Source: JBAWVR01 sp964583845 (GTDB lineage: Bacteria; Patescibacteriota; Minisyncoccia; Phycocordibacterales; GWA1-40-21). Taken from it: a stretch of 35,737 nt of DNA. Every line of letters begins with the position of its first letter. Position 1 is the stretch's first letter. The DNA lies in contig CAZOXG010000005.1 in the NCBI GenBank assembly GCA_964583845.1, forward strand, positions 1 to 35,737. Reading direction: 5' to 3'. The notes under the pieces are model-generated. The model was not told the DNA's origin. It searched no databases and saw only the letters and a program-made list of their open reading frames with translations. Below, piece after piece: positions 7,527 to 16,091 of this stretch. A program made the translations under genes and the position numbers.

Positions 7527-9962
7527 ATGATAAACACCCAAGAGGTTTTACGCGTATTGCAAGTTAATGGTTTCGATAATACTACCCCGATGAGTAAGGT
7601 TGATAGTATTCTGTCTCAGTTGCAATATAACGATGCCGATAAACATCAAATGTTTGATGTTTTAAGAAATCTTGGTTGGTTTTCTAGTACTCTAAGTAAT
7701 CCACTATCGGCAGATGAAACTGTGCACTTTGCAGTTCCAATAATTATGCCAACACCGGCTCCAGAAATAGTTAGTCAGCCAGTTACCGCTGTACCCGTAG
7801 CGCCTGTAGTTCCTCAAAGTCAGCCTATTCCTGTCAATAATATAATGTCATCTACAGTTGTCACTGATGTTCCACCAAGTCCTGCCAATCAACATCCCTC
7901 ACCATTACTCAACTCAATGCCAAATAATATTTGGGCTCAGCAAGTGACGCCAGTTGCTCCTAAACCATCACATTCTTCAAAGAAAATATTAATCAGCGTA
8001 ATCACACTTGTTTTGATTTTGGCCGTGGTTGGTGGAGGTTTGGCCTATGCTTATATAAAGAAGATTGGACCTTTTGCTTTTTCAACTTATACTGAACAAA
8101 ACTTTTTTAGTGGCCTATTAGGTAAATTTGCTGAAGTTAAGACTTCCAAAGTAAGTGTTTCTGGAAACTTTTTTGTTGGTGCTAGAGACAAGGATGCAGA
8201 ACCTTTTGCAATCAAAGAACCTTCCAATGCGGCGGAGATAAAGAGGAATTATTTTAATGATTCAAAAAGACTTAATAATGTCAGAGCTATAATTACTTAT
8301 CTTAGTAATACCTCCAATTACTATTCTGATTGCAGTTATTGTTCTTCTGGAAAAGTAAAGACCAATAAAGTATTACCGTATCCTGCTAAAATAGATAATA
8401 TCTTTATTTCTAAAGACAACCAAAGTTATACTGAAGTTGGTGGATCTGTTAAAGATCCAGTAACTGGTGAAAATTATGCTTATAAAGCTATAGATAATGG
8501 GAAAGATTTTAATTTAAAAGTCGTTTTTGATACTGACGATGCTATTAAGTCTATTAAATATGGAAATTATGTATCTACAAGTACAGTTATCTCTGGACGT
8601 ACGGTTACATTTACTAAGAACAGCCCGTCTTACTTTTATATGTCCAGCACCCCACCAAAGACTTTCATGGAAGAGATGAGTGATTCTCTTAGAACTATAC
8701 CGGCTGATATAAATGTTAAAATGGCTTTTAGTGCCTCATCTGAAGCTAAAGAGAACGCTATTTCCGATTGGTTGATTAATCTTGATGCGGAGGGAGCATT
8801 TGGAGATCTCACCTATAAGGTAAACGCCGATGCAATGAAGAAAGATCAAAATTATTTCTTCAAAATAAATAATATACCAAGTTTGTTCATGATTGGTGAT
8901 TTGAGTGCTGTTAAGGGTAAATGGGTGAGTGTTTCAGCTGATGTGGCAAGTACCACTAACGACCTTTCATATGATTATTCTTTGTATTCTGAGGTAGCAA
9001 GAGGTATTCCAGAAGCGGAGAAAGAATACAAGAAAAACAAAGAAAAGGCTATTAAGTTTATAAAGAAACTTGTAACTACAGCCGACGAAGAAAAATTGAT
9101 AGCCTTTAAAGATACTCCTAAAACTGAAAAGGTAGATGATAGATATCTGACTAGATACAATCTAACTATTAGAAAAGAGGCGATATTATCATTCTATAAA
9201 AAGATGGCTAATGTTGTAAATAATGATCCAGACTATTCAGATTACAATGGTGCAATTGACCAGGGTTTAATAAATTATTTGGAAAGTGATGAATTCAATG
9301 AAATATTCACTTACTTTAATAAGAATAATACAATCACAGTCTGGGTGGATAGTAATGGTTATCCGGCGATAATTCAGAATACCACTAGAATAGTGCCACC
9401 AGATACTGCAACCCAGTTAGTAGGTAAACAAATAAATATCGTTACCAAGCTGGTGATTTCCGATATTAATAAACCTTTAGAACTGAAGGCACCGACTGAT
9501 GCAGTAAAAATACAAAAGATTATAGATGACGTGAATCAGAATTTGAATTCGGCGAGAAGTAAAGGATCGGACGCGTCTATTAAGTCGAGTCTAGCCAATA
9601 TGAGGGTTCAGGCTGAAATAGTATATAATGACAATAAGGAGTCATATGGAAAAAATCCTTTTCCTCTAGGACCTTGTAAAACGACCGCCAATACACTCTT
9701 TGGAGATAGTGGAATGGTAAGCATGATTAATAACATAAATAAGTTAAGTAGCACTACGGCTACTTGTGTATCAAAAGGAACAGTAGGTAAGATAAAAACT
9801 TGGGCTGTTTCGGCGCCTTTGTCTGATAAAGATTATAGCTGGTGTTCTGATTATACTGGTTATTCTGGGGAGATAATGGGGGCTATTAATAGTGATTCCT
9901 GTAACAATCGAAGTGTTCAGGATGAAAGAAGTAATATTCAAAATCTAGTTCCAAACTATTAA
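7527..9962 (+). CDS. Large membrane-anchored protein with pilin-like C-terminal domain
   Basis: An 811-residue protein. Residues 1-55 are a small soluble domain (MINTQEVLRVLQVNGF... FDVLRNLGWF). Residues 65-150 are a Pro/Val-rich linker, and about 153-176 form one membrane helix (ILISVITLVLILAVVGGGL). The large extracellular region has no recognised domain but contains a CSYCSSG cysteine pair. The last 100 residues (MRVQAEIVYNDNKESYG..., CKTTA, TATC, KTWAVSAPL, YSWCSDYTG) match the globular C-terminal pattern of CPR type IV pilins. The true pilin N-terminal helix is absent, so this is not itself a pilin. A surface or pilus-associated role is inferred. It stands alone between two terminators. 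Confidence 0.75.
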   Translation: MINTQEVLRVLQVNGFDNTTPMSKVDSILSQLQYNDADKHQMFDVLRNLGWFSSTLSNPLSADETVHFAVPIIMPTPAPEIVSQPVTAVPVAPVVPQSQPIPVNNIMSSTVVTDVPPSPANQHPSPLLNSMPNNIWAQQVTPVAPKPSHSSKKILISVITLVLILAVVGGGLAYAYIKKIGPFAFSTYTEQNFFSGLLGKFAEVKTSKVSVSGNFFVGARDKDAEPFAIKEPSNAAEIKRNYFNDSKRLNNVRAIITYLSNTSNYYSDCSYCSSGKVKTNKVLPYPAKIDNIFISKDNQSYTEVGGSVKDPVTGENYAYKAIDNGKDFNLKVVFDTDDAIKSIKYGNYVSTSTVISGRTVTFTKNSPSYFYMSSTPPKTFMEEMSDSLRTIPADINVKMAFSASSEAKENAISDWLINLDAEGAFGDLTYKVNADAMKKDQNYFFKINNIPSLFMIGDLSAVKGKWVSVSADVASTTNDLSYDYSLYSEVARGIPEAEKEYKKNKEKAIKFIKKLVTTADEEKLIAFKDTPKTEKVDDRYLTRYNLTIRKEAILSFYKKMANVVNNDPDYSDYNGAIDQGLINYLESDEFNEIFTYFNKNNTITVWVDSNGYPAIIQNTTRIVPPDTATQLVGKQINIVTKLVISDINKPLELKAPTDAVKIQKIIDDVNQNLNSARSKGSDASIKSSLANMRVQAEIVYNDNKESYGKNPFPLGPCKTTANTLFGDSGMVSMINNINKLSSTTATCVSKGTVGKIKTWAVSAPLSDKDYSWCSDYTGYSGEIMGAINSDSCNNRSVQDERSNIQNLVPNY

Positions 9963-9971
9963 TCTATTATT

Positions 9972-9999
9972 AAAAACCTATCGAAAGATAGGTTTTTTT
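9972..9999 (+). terminator. Intrinsic terminator
   Basis: Perfect stem AAAAACCTATC / GATAGGTTTTT with a GAAA tetraloop and a T7 run. Confidence 0.95.
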
Positions 10000-10003
10000 G
10001 TGA

Positions 10004-10009
10004 TATATT
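10004..10009 (+). promoter_or_regulatory. -10 box, probable leaderless start
   Basis: TATATT with an upstream TGTGA lies 6 nt before ATG 10016, within a few bases of the previous terminator's T run. Confidence 0.5.
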
Positions 10010-10015
10010 GAATTT

Positions 10016-10618
10016 ATGAAACTATTATTAACTTCAGCTGGTTTAGCCAATGAAAATATCAAGCAGGGCTTTTTAAAACTGTTAGGGAAAAATCCTGAAA
10101 CTTGCACGGCGCTCATTATAGCTTATGGTCAAAACCCAGAAGAAAATTTTTATATTAATAAAGCCAAGGAAGAGGTGGAAAGACTAGGTTTTATGACGAT
10201 AGTTTTAAATATGAATGATTGTCCCGGTATTTCTACTTTACCAGATTTTGATGTGATTTATGTTTGTGGTGGTAACACTTTTGCTATTTTAAAGAAGACG
10301 AGAGAGTTGGGATTGCCAGAATATATTAAAAAACAGGTTGAGATGGGATCGGTGTATGTTGGGGTCTCGGCCGGCAGTATTATAGCAGGACCAGATATTA
10401 AAATCGCTGGCTGGGGCGCGGATGGAGATATTAACGAAGTTGGTCTGACTGATACACAAGGTTTCAAGCTGACTAATATTTCTACATATGTTCACTACGA
10501 CGTCGAAAGACATTTTCAAGAAGTGGAAGATTTTAAGAAAACAGTTGAATATCCAGTACAGGCGATAACCAATGATCAGGCGATTGTGATTGAAAACGGG
10601 GAATCGGCTGAAATATAA
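10016..10618 (+). CDS. Peptidase S51 (PepE/cyanophycinase-like) family protein
   Basis: A 200-residue protein of normal length for PepE-type peptidases. It shows the nucleophile motif GVSAGS (Ser118) after a VYVGV strand, and the upstream glycine loop VCGGNTFAILK. Family members are cytosolic Ser dipeptidases preferring N-terminal Asp, or related hydrolases. Here the substrate is inferred only from the family. It begins a run of same-strand genes (DUF167, HPF, cyclophilin) that ends at the terminator near 11900. Confidence 0.88.
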   Translation: MKLLLTSAGLANENIKQGFLKLLGKNPETCTALIIAYGQNPEENFYINKAKEEVERLGFMTIVLNMNDCPGISTLPDFDVIYVCGGNTFAILKKTRELGLPEYIKKQVEMGSVYVGVSAGSIIAGPDIKIAGWGADGDINEVGLTDTQGFKLTNISTYVHYDVERHFQEVEDFKKTVEYPVQAITNDQAIVIENGESAEI

Positions 10619-10637
10619 TTCACACTCATTAATCTCT

Positions 10638-10859
10638 ATGTATTTAAAAATCAGAGTTGTAACCAAGGCCAAGGAGGAAAAAATTGAGGAAATACCTAAG
10701 GGTGGTCTCAAAATTTGGGTGAAATTTCCAGCCGAGCAAAACCTGGCCAATAATCGTATTTTGGAGTTGGTCAAAGCTCGATATCCGGAGTATAATGGGG
10801 ATGTAAGGATTGTTAGTGGACATCACTCACCGAGTAAAATCCTGAGTCTTGGTCGCTAG
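10638..10859 (+). CDS. DUF167 (YggU) family protein
   Basis: A 73-residue protein with the usual DUF167 pattern: LKIRVVTKAKEEKIEEI, GGLKIWVKFPAEQNLANNRILELV and VRIVSGHHSPSKIL. The function of the family is not established. The start is ATG 10638, 19 nt after the peptidase S51 stop; a longer frame reading back to 10590 would overlap that gene and lacks family similarity. Confidence 0.85.
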   Translation: MYLKIRVVTKAKEEKIEEIPKGGLKIWVKFPAEQNLANNRILELVKARYPEYNGDVRIVSGHHSPSKILSLGR

Positions 10860-10893
10860 AGTCCTGAAGTTATTAAAAAATAATTTAAATATT

Positions 10894-11259
10894 ATGAAAA
10901 TCAATCTAAGAGGAAAGGGGATAGAAATTACACCTGCGATTCATGATTATGCTACCAAAAAAGTTGAGTCTGCTGGAAAATTCAGTAAAACAAATCAAGA
11001 AATGATCTTTGAAGTTAGTTTAGAAAAAACTAGTAATCATCACAAAGAGGGGGATATTTTTGCAGTAGAAATCAATACTAATATTCACGGACGCCCGGTA
11101 GTCGTGAGAGCTCAAATGGCAGATATGTACGCCGCTATAGATAAAGTTAAAGACGAATTAGTGCACGTTTTAGAATCTGAACACAAGAAACATTTAACCT
11201 TGTTTCGTCGTGGCGGAGCCAAGATTAAGAATATGATCAAAGGTTTGTCAGGTAACTAA
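10894..11259 (+). CDS. hpf: Ribosome hibernation-promoting factor (HPF/RaiA/YfiA), short form
   Basis: A 122-residue protein beginning MKINLRGKGIEITPAIHDYA, the standard HPF N-terminal strand-helix. VEINTNIHGRPVVVRAQMADMYAAIDKVKDEL follows the family through the second helix. The C-terminus is a short basic tail without the dimerisation domain of long HPF, so it would act like short HPF/RaiA in the ribosomal decoding region. ATG 10894 is chosen because residues before it do not fit the family. Only 1 nt separates it from the cyclophilin gene. Confidence 0.9.
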   Translation: MKINLRGKGIEITPAIHDYATKKVESAGKFSKTNQEMIFEVSLEKTSNHHKEGDIFAVEINTNIHGRPVVVRAQMADMYAAIDKVKDELVHVLESEHKKHLTLFRRGGAKIKNMIKGLSGN

Positions 11260-11260
11260 A

Positions 11261-11869
11261 ATGCAAAGTATTTGGCCATCAAAAAGAAGACAATATCGAC
11301 GTAATAAAACAGTATTATCAACTCTGGTTATCTTTTTAATCGTCTTGATTGTTTCTATTTTGTCTTATGGTTTTTACAGAAGTAACGAACCAAAACAGGT
11401 TTTTGATTGGAAAACTTTAACAGCTAGCCAGGCGGTTCTCGATACTGATTATGGCCAGATCGAAATTGTTTTTCTGAAAGATAAGGCCCCATTGGCTATA
11501 GCGGGTTTTGTAAAACTAGCCCAGGATGGCAAGTTTGACGGAGCTGATGTCAGTCGTTTAACTAAAGAATTTGTGCAGTTGGGTACGATGTCCACAACTA
11601 GTGCAGGGGTATATATTTCAGACTCTCCTAATGGAGAAAAGATGGTACGTGGTTCAGTAGCGACGGTTTCATTGGGCAATAACTCTACTAGCACAGAATT
11701 CTTTGTGGTCAGAGAAAATTCGGCTCCCTGGTTGGAAAAAACACACGCTGTATTTGGGAAGATCTTAGTAGGTATGGATGTGATTGATAAAATCGCTAAA
11801 CAGTCTTCCGACAAGAACGGTAAACCGTTAAAACCGATTAAAATAAATAAAGTTTTAATTATTAAATAG
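11261..11869 (+). CDS. Membrane-anchored cyclophilin-type peptidyl-prolyl isomerase
   Basis: A 202-residue protein. A basic cytosolic start (MQSIWPSKRRQYRRNK) and one membrane helix (about residues 18-40) precede a compact cyclophilin domain. That domain begins VLDTDYGQIEIVFLKDKAPLA and includes FVKLAQDGKFDG, VRGSVATVSLG, STEFFVVRENSAPWLEKTHAVFGKI and GMDVIDKI. The FxxxxE/W and HAVFG segments match bacterial cyclophilins, though the catalytic region is shortened. It probably assists folding of exported proteins on the outer face of the membrane. It ends at a bidirectional terminator. Confidence 0.88.
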   Translation: MQSIWPSKRRQYRRNKTVLSTLVIFLIVLIVSILSYGFYRSNEPKQVFDWKTLTASQAVLDTDYGQIEIVFLKDKAPLAIAGFVKLAQDGKFDGADVSRLTKEFVQLGTMSTTSAGVYISDSPNGEKMVRGSVATVSLGNNSTSTEFFVVRENSAPWLEKTHAVFGKILVGMDVIDKIAKQSSDKNGKPLKPIKINKVLIIK

Positions 11870-11875
11870 TTAAAT

Positions 11876-11909
11876 AAAAAACCACTTACACAGATGTAAG
11901 TGGTTTTTT
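11876..11909. terminator. Bidirectional intrinsic terminator
   Basis: Perfect stem (11876-11890 with 11895-11909, core ACCACTTACA / TGTAAGTGGT) with a CAGA loop, flanked by A and T runs. It serves the convergent cyclophilin (+) and fmt (-) genes. Confidence 0.95.
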
Positions 11910-11910
11910 G

Positions 11911-12768
11911 TTATTTTAGACCTCTTTGGAAGTCTTGATAACTCATTTCATTTTTTCCTTCAGGTATAACTCGCTTAATATCAAGTTTGTTATCAATGAA
12001 ATCTGCTTCTTTAATTATAACTCTAATTTTCTTGTCATCTTTTTCTGCAAAGAAATAGGTTTTTGGCCAATCACTGTAAGCACAAATCTTCAAGTAATTT
12101 TTATACTGGTCATTATTTAAATCTATTTCGCCGTTAACTTTTTCTACTTTTTTTGTAAAAGTGGCGGTAGAGTGATCTTGCTCTTGAGGTTTGATTTGAC
12201 CATTTAACCAGTCAGGCAATATTTTTAGAAACAATTTAGCTCCAATCTTGCCAGTAATGTTTGCTAACTCATCAAAGGAAACTGGCCATTTGTTTAGGGT
12301 GATCTTTTCCTGGGCTACTATGGCACCGTGATCTATCTCTTTATCAATCAACATTAAAGTAACACCTGTGTCTTTTTCATCATTTAAAATAGTACTCTGG
12401 AGAGGGGATGGGCCACGGAATTTTGGTAGTAAGGAAGGGTGTATGTTTATTGAACCTTTGTTGGCGGCCTGAATAACACTATCAGGGATAATTTTTCCAT
12501 AGGAAGCCGTTAGGTGTAATGGATAATTAGATATTTCAGCTAAGAATTCTGGTGTTCTTATTGAAGCTGGAGAAATAATAGAAATGTTATTAGCCTGGCC
12601 CCAAACCTTAACTTCGTTCGGACTAATAATCATTTTCCGGCCTTTTGGTTTGTCTGGCGTGGTTACTATTAAATCAGGCAAAAAGCCGTTGCTTTTGAGT
12701 TCCTCTAAAACAATAACCGAAAACTCTGAACTACCGAAAAAAGCTGTTTTAACATTTTGATTATTCAT
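11911..12768 (-). CDS. fmt: Methionyl-tRNA formyltransferase
   Basis: A 285-residue protein, somewhat shorter than the usual ~310. The N-terminal Rossmann-type formyltransferase domain has FFGSSEFSVIVLEEL, TTPDKPKGR, ASYGKIIP, the catalytic stretch SINIHPSLLPKFRGPSPLQ and TLMLIDKEIDHGAI. A reduced C-terminal OB-like domain follows. It formylates Met-tRNAfMet for initiation using 10-formyl-THF. Its start overlaps the def stop by 8 nt, and def plus fmt form the normal formylation/deformylation pair downstream of priA. Confidence 0.95.
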   Translation of the reverse strand: MNNQNVKTAFFGSSEFSVIVLEELKSNGFLPDLIVTTPDKPKGRKMIISPNEVKVWGQANNISIISPASIRTPEFLAEISNYPLHLTASYGKIIPDSVIQAANKGSINIHPSLLPKFRGPSPLQSTILNDEKDTGVTLMLIDKEIDHGAIVAQEKITLNKWPVSFDELANITGKIGAKLFLKILPDWLNGQIKPQEQDHSTATFTKKVEKVNGEIDLNNDQYKNYLKICAYSDWPKTYFFAEKDDKKIRVIIKEADFIDNKLDIKRVIPEGKNEMSYQDFQRGLK

Positions 12769-13324
12769 TGTCTTCTTTGTTTATTCGATTGTATTCCTCT
12801 TCCGATATTTCTTCTAACTGTTCGGCTTTTTCTATAAACAGAATACCGTTAAGATGGTCGGTTTCATGTTGAAATATTTGAGCTAAAATACCACCGGCAC
12901 CTCGAGAAAATTTGTTTCCTTCTTCGTCATAGGCTTCGATAGTAGCTCGTTCGGAACGATAGACCTTTCCATAGGCGTAACGTACAGACAAACAACCTTC
13001 TTCCATTAGTTTTTTTGTTTTGGAAAGCTTGATGATTTTTGGGTTAATAAAAACCAAATCATTTCTCGTAATGTCGTTTCCTTCGGAATTCTTTTCATCC
13101 AATAATTGAAATACTTTTTTGGCTACAACAAAGATTTGTAGATCAACACCAATTTGAGGAGCGGCTATGGCGACACCATCTTTTTGGCCATTCAAGGCCG
13201 TTTTCATGTTTGAAATAATTTTTTTTATCTTGCCACTTTTAATATCTTCTGTTGGTACAGGTTTTGCATTCTGATGTAGGATTGGATTTTCTCGTTGGAC
13301 TATTTCTGTTGTATCGTTTGTCAT
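12761..13324 (-). CDS. def: Peptide deformylase
   Basis: A 187-residue protein with all three motifs: GVAIAAPQIG (residues 50-59), EGCLSV with metal-ligand Cys111, and QHETDHLNG with His153, Glu154 and His157. It removes the formyl group from nascent proteins and is metal-dependent and cytosolic. It overlaps fmt and lies 30 nt downstream of priA, the classical priA-def-fmt order. Confidence 0.96.
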   Translation of the reverse strand: MTNDTTEIVQRENPILHQNAKPVPTEDIKSGKIKKIISNMKTALNGQKDGVAIAAPQIGVDLQIFVVAKKVFQLLDEKNSEGNDITRNDLVFINPKIIKLSKTKKLMEEGCLSVRYAYGKVYRSERATIEAYDEEGNKFSRGAGGILAQIFQHETDHLNGILFIEKAEQLEEISEEEYNRINKEDNE

Positions 13325-13354
13325 GATGTATTTTATTAAAAATCTATATAATGT

Positions 13355-15265
13355 TTAGAGTAAACTTTCTGGATCAACATTGACGGAGAAGCACGGTGGC
13401 AATGAACGTAATTTATTTAACAATTCTTCACTAATCCATTGACCGCGAGTAATTTTGATAAGTCCATGCATGATAAATTTTCCACCGACGCCGGGGATAA
13501 AAGCCGGGAAAACATCAATGACATGTGGTTCTATCATTGTTTGAACTCTCTCCATTTCTTTGATAACTAATTCTTTATCACCGGTTAGAGTGATTTTGAT
13601 AAGGGTTGAGAAAGGCGGATATTCCAATTGTTTTCGATTGGAAATCTCATCGCGATAAAAATCAGCCAAATTTCCTTTGGTGGCGTAGTCAAAAACGGTG
13701 GCTTCGGCGTTACGGGTTTGCAAGATAAATCTCTTGGCAGTAAAAGACCTGATTTTTAAAAGGATGTTGATTATACGTTCGTTGATGCGGAAATCTGGTA
13801 AAGAAAAGAAGGAGTCGATTGATACAACTGCAGAGTTCTGCACCTTGTCGTCTATATACGGCAGGGCCATTTCAGTTCCGATTAGAATAGAACCGGGTGA
13901 TGAGTAAAACTTCTCCATCAATAAACAGGCTTTTTTGTGAGTGTTGGCTGTATCCATGTCTAAGCGAAAAATTTTGACGTTGGGTAGTTTAGTTAGTATT
14001 TCATTTTCTACCAATTCGGTCCCGATGCCAAGTGTTGTCAGTCGCCAACTAGAACACTGCTGGCAACGTTCGTGAGCATCTCGACGTTCACCACAACGGT
14101 GACAAAGAAAAAAGTTTCCCCTGGTTGATGTGTGTAGAACTACCGGTGATTCACAAGAATGACATTTAACTATGGTGCTACAGTCAGCACAGAGCGTTGA
14201 GGGAGATAGACCACGACGAGCCGCAAAAATAAACATGTTTTCATTCTCCTCCTGGTTGTTGTAGATTAATTCCAAAAGACTGTCGGATAAAACTTTGAAT
14301 TTTGTCTCTTCCTTTTCCCGTCCAGAAGACTCCTCGTCTTTTTTGTAACGCATATCAACTATTTTTTGTTCTGAAGTCGTCAAAGAACGAAACTTTAGTG
14401 GATACAGTTCGTACAGTTCATTGTTTTTATGTCGCCAAATAGTTTCAGTACGTAATAAAATATCACCCAATATTAATCTCGCGTTTATTTTTTCTGACAG
14501 TTTTTCGGCAAAATGACGGGTGTCCAAGAAGGGACGATGGGAGCTCTTAAAAGAACGAGAACTCTCATGGTCAATAATAATAGTTCCAATATCGGTGCGG
14601 GGAATAGAGAAGAACGAGCTAGTGGCTAAAATCAAAACACAGTGTTTTTCGTTCAGGATTTTATTCCAAGTGGTTAAAATCTCTTTTTTGCCTAGACCGC
14701 TGTGCAATATAAAAGTGTACGGTTCAATTCCTTTTGGTAAAATGTCGTATGCTTTTTTTATCTCCTGAATGGTAGGCAAACAGAAAAATACCGAAAAGCC
14801 TTTGGCAAATTCTTCGCGAATAATACTTTTGTAATTGGCAAAACGCTCTTCATCATCAGCTTGTAAAACAAATTTTTCGGCGTCAGTCCCTTTATTTTTT
14901 TTTGGAGATTCGTTGGCGGTTACTTTGTCTAAACTTTCTAAAATTACAGACGGAACGACAGAGTGGAGAACGGCACCAGTGGTGGCGGCAAAATAGCGAG
15001 AGGCGTCGTGACAAGTTTCGATAAACTCTGGTAAAAAAAGTTCCGCCGACTTTTTCTTACTGATTTTTTTTAGTGAAAAATCGCCATTTTTAATGTTGGC
15101 TTTTTCTTCTAAAACGTCTTGAGACGATATGACTATAGCCGGAGAGGTTTTACTGCGTAAAGGAATGGAGACTATTGCCCCAATCGGCAAGTCCTCAGCC
15201 GAAAAGTAGGAGAGTTTTTCCTTGGATATTCCACGTGCAATCGGTATAACGCCAATTAGTTTCAT
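13355..15265 (-). CDS. priA: PriA-like primosomal protein with degenerate helicase motifs
   Basis: A 636-residue protein. Family signs: an N-terminal 3'-binding-type domain (GVIPIARGISKEKLSYFS, IGAIVSIPLRSKTSPAIV), the eight-Cys double zinc module (CADCSTIVKCHSC, CHRCGERRDAHERCQQC), GTELVENEI, LDMDTA, ILIGTEMALPY, LPDFRINER and the C-terminal YPPFSTLIKI. Oddities: no GxTGSGKT Walker A is present where it should precede FSVFFCLPT. The DEEH box reads IIIDHESS, and the QVAGRAGR motif VI reads LKIRSFTAKR. A DNA-binding, replication-restart scaffolding role without ATPase activity is inferred. It leads the operon with def and fmt. Confidence 0.85.
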   Translation of the reverse strand: MKLIGVIPIARGISKEKLSYFSAEDLPIGAIVSIPLRSKTSPAIVISSQDVLEEKANIKNGDFSLKKISKKKSAELFLPEFIETCHDASRYFAATTGAVLHSVVPSVILESLDKVTANESPKKNKGTDAEKFVLQADDEERFANYKSIIREEFAKGFSVFFCLPTIQEIKKAYDILPKGIEPYTFILHSGLGKKEILTTWNKILNEKHCVLILATSSFFSIPRTDIGTIIIDHESSRSFKSSHRPFLDTRHFAEKLSEKINARLILGDILLRTETIWRHKNNELYELYPLKFRSLTTSEQKIVDMRYKKDEESSGREKEETKFKVLSDSLLELIYNNQEENENMFIFAARRGLSPSTLCADCSTIVKCHSCESPVVLHTSTRGNFFLCHRCGERRDAHERCQQCSSWRLTTLGIGTELVENEILTKLPNVKIFRLDMDTANTHKKACLLMEKFYSSPGSILIGTEMALPYIDDKVQNSAVVSIDSFFSLPDFRINERIINILLKIRSFTAKRFILQTRNAEATVFDYATKGNLADFYRDEISNRKQLEYPPFSTLIKITLTGDKELVIKEMERVQTMIEPHVIDVFPAFIPGVGGKFIMHGLIKITRGQWISEELLNKLRSLPPCFSVNVDPESLL

Positions 15266-15272
15266 TAGCTAT

Positions 15273-15301
15273 ATATTGGCAGAAAACAGGCTAAATATCA
15301 A
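15273..15301 (-). promoter_or_regulatory. priA promoter, leaderless arrangement
   Basis: On the minus strand, -35 TTGATA (15296-15301), a 17-nt spacer and -10 CAATAT (15273-15278). The start codon at 15265 is 7 nt beyond the -10 box. Confidence 0.6.
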
Positions 15302-15307
15302 GATGGA

Positions 15308-15991
15308 TTAGTTACCGATCGAAAATCTGTCACCTAGCTTTTGAAATATATTTTTTGAGAGGAAAAAACGGGTAGAAATTTTGTATATACCATATGTTAT
15401 AAAATAGGCAGCGAAGACGTCAATTGAATAGTGATAATGACCCAAAAGAACTATTATCGCCAAGAAGACAGACAAACTCAGGTATAAATACTTATAGAAT
15501 TTATCTTGCCAAAAAATCAAGGCCATCAAGAAGGGTAAACCAGCATGACCTGAAAAGAATAAGTCATTACTAAAGAAAAAACTGGAACCATAGGTTAAGT
15601 TGGTGTCGACGGCTAATTGGTTAAGGGGTTGACCGATATGGGTCAAGATAGTAAAAAGCGATCTGATAACAATAAATAAAGAAATTGTTTTAAGCGAAAA
15701 GATTAGGTATTTTGGATTGGTAACCATAGAGTAGGCCATAATGGCAACCAAAAAGAAAGCCCCCCAAATATAAAACCAGTCAACATTATAAGTGTTTATA
15801 TTGTCTAATATTAAGTCGGTGACAGATCGACTGGCCCGAATGGTAGCGAAATAGTTTGTATAATAATTAACCACGAAGGCGAGGCATAGGAAAATCAAAT
15901 TCAGTATCAATGAAAATATAAAACTTTTGTCCGAAAAACTTTCCTTGTAATGATAAAATAATTTTCTCATCTGAAGTATTATGGCTGACAT
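15308..15991 (-). CDS. PAP2-like phosphatase / sphingomyelin-synthase-like membrane protein
   Basis: About 227 residues with six hydrophobic helices. The conserved elements are FFSNDLFFSGHAGLPF (the SGH motif) and LGHYHYSIDVFAAYF (the HYxxD motif), the catalytic His/Asp elements of PAP2_C/PAP2 lipid phosphatases. It probably acts on a lipid phosphate or phosphoalcohol group at the membrane. A longer frame reaches 16099 but would cross the divergent promoter. Two starts fit local -10-like boxes: 15991 (after AATAAT) and 15970 (after CATAAT). It is divergent from the glycosyltransferase gene, which suggests a shared envelope role. Confidence 0.78.
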   Translation of the reverse strand: MSAIILQMRKLFYHYKESFSDKSFIFSLILNLIFLCLAFVVNYYTNYFATIRASRSVTDLILDNINTYNVDWFYIWGAFFLVAIMAYSMVTNPKYLIFSLKTISLFIVIRSLFTILTHIGQPLNQLAVDTNLTYGSSFFFSNDLFFSGHAGLPFLMALIFWQDKFYKYLYLSLSVFLAIIVLLGHYHYSIDVFAAYFITYGIYKISTRFFLSKNIFQKLGDRFSIGN

Positions 15992-16078
15992 AGTACCATT
16001 ATTTTGAGTAAAAGTAAAACAACTAATAGTTGTTAATTGTAGTTTTTTGTTATTGTGTCTTGGATAGTCTTGGGATAT

Positions 16079-16084
16079 TATAAT
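16079..16084 (+). promoter_or_regulatory. -10 box, probable leaderless start
   Basis: TATAAT lies 7 nt before ATG 16092. The -35 region is weak. It is divergent from the PAP2-like gene. Confidence 0.55.
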
Positions 16085-16091
16085 TCTAATT

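Noticed and set aside
10289..10774. A 161-codon open frame on the minus strand
   Set aside because: Antisense to the peptidase S51 and DUF167 genes, no family features and no promoter.
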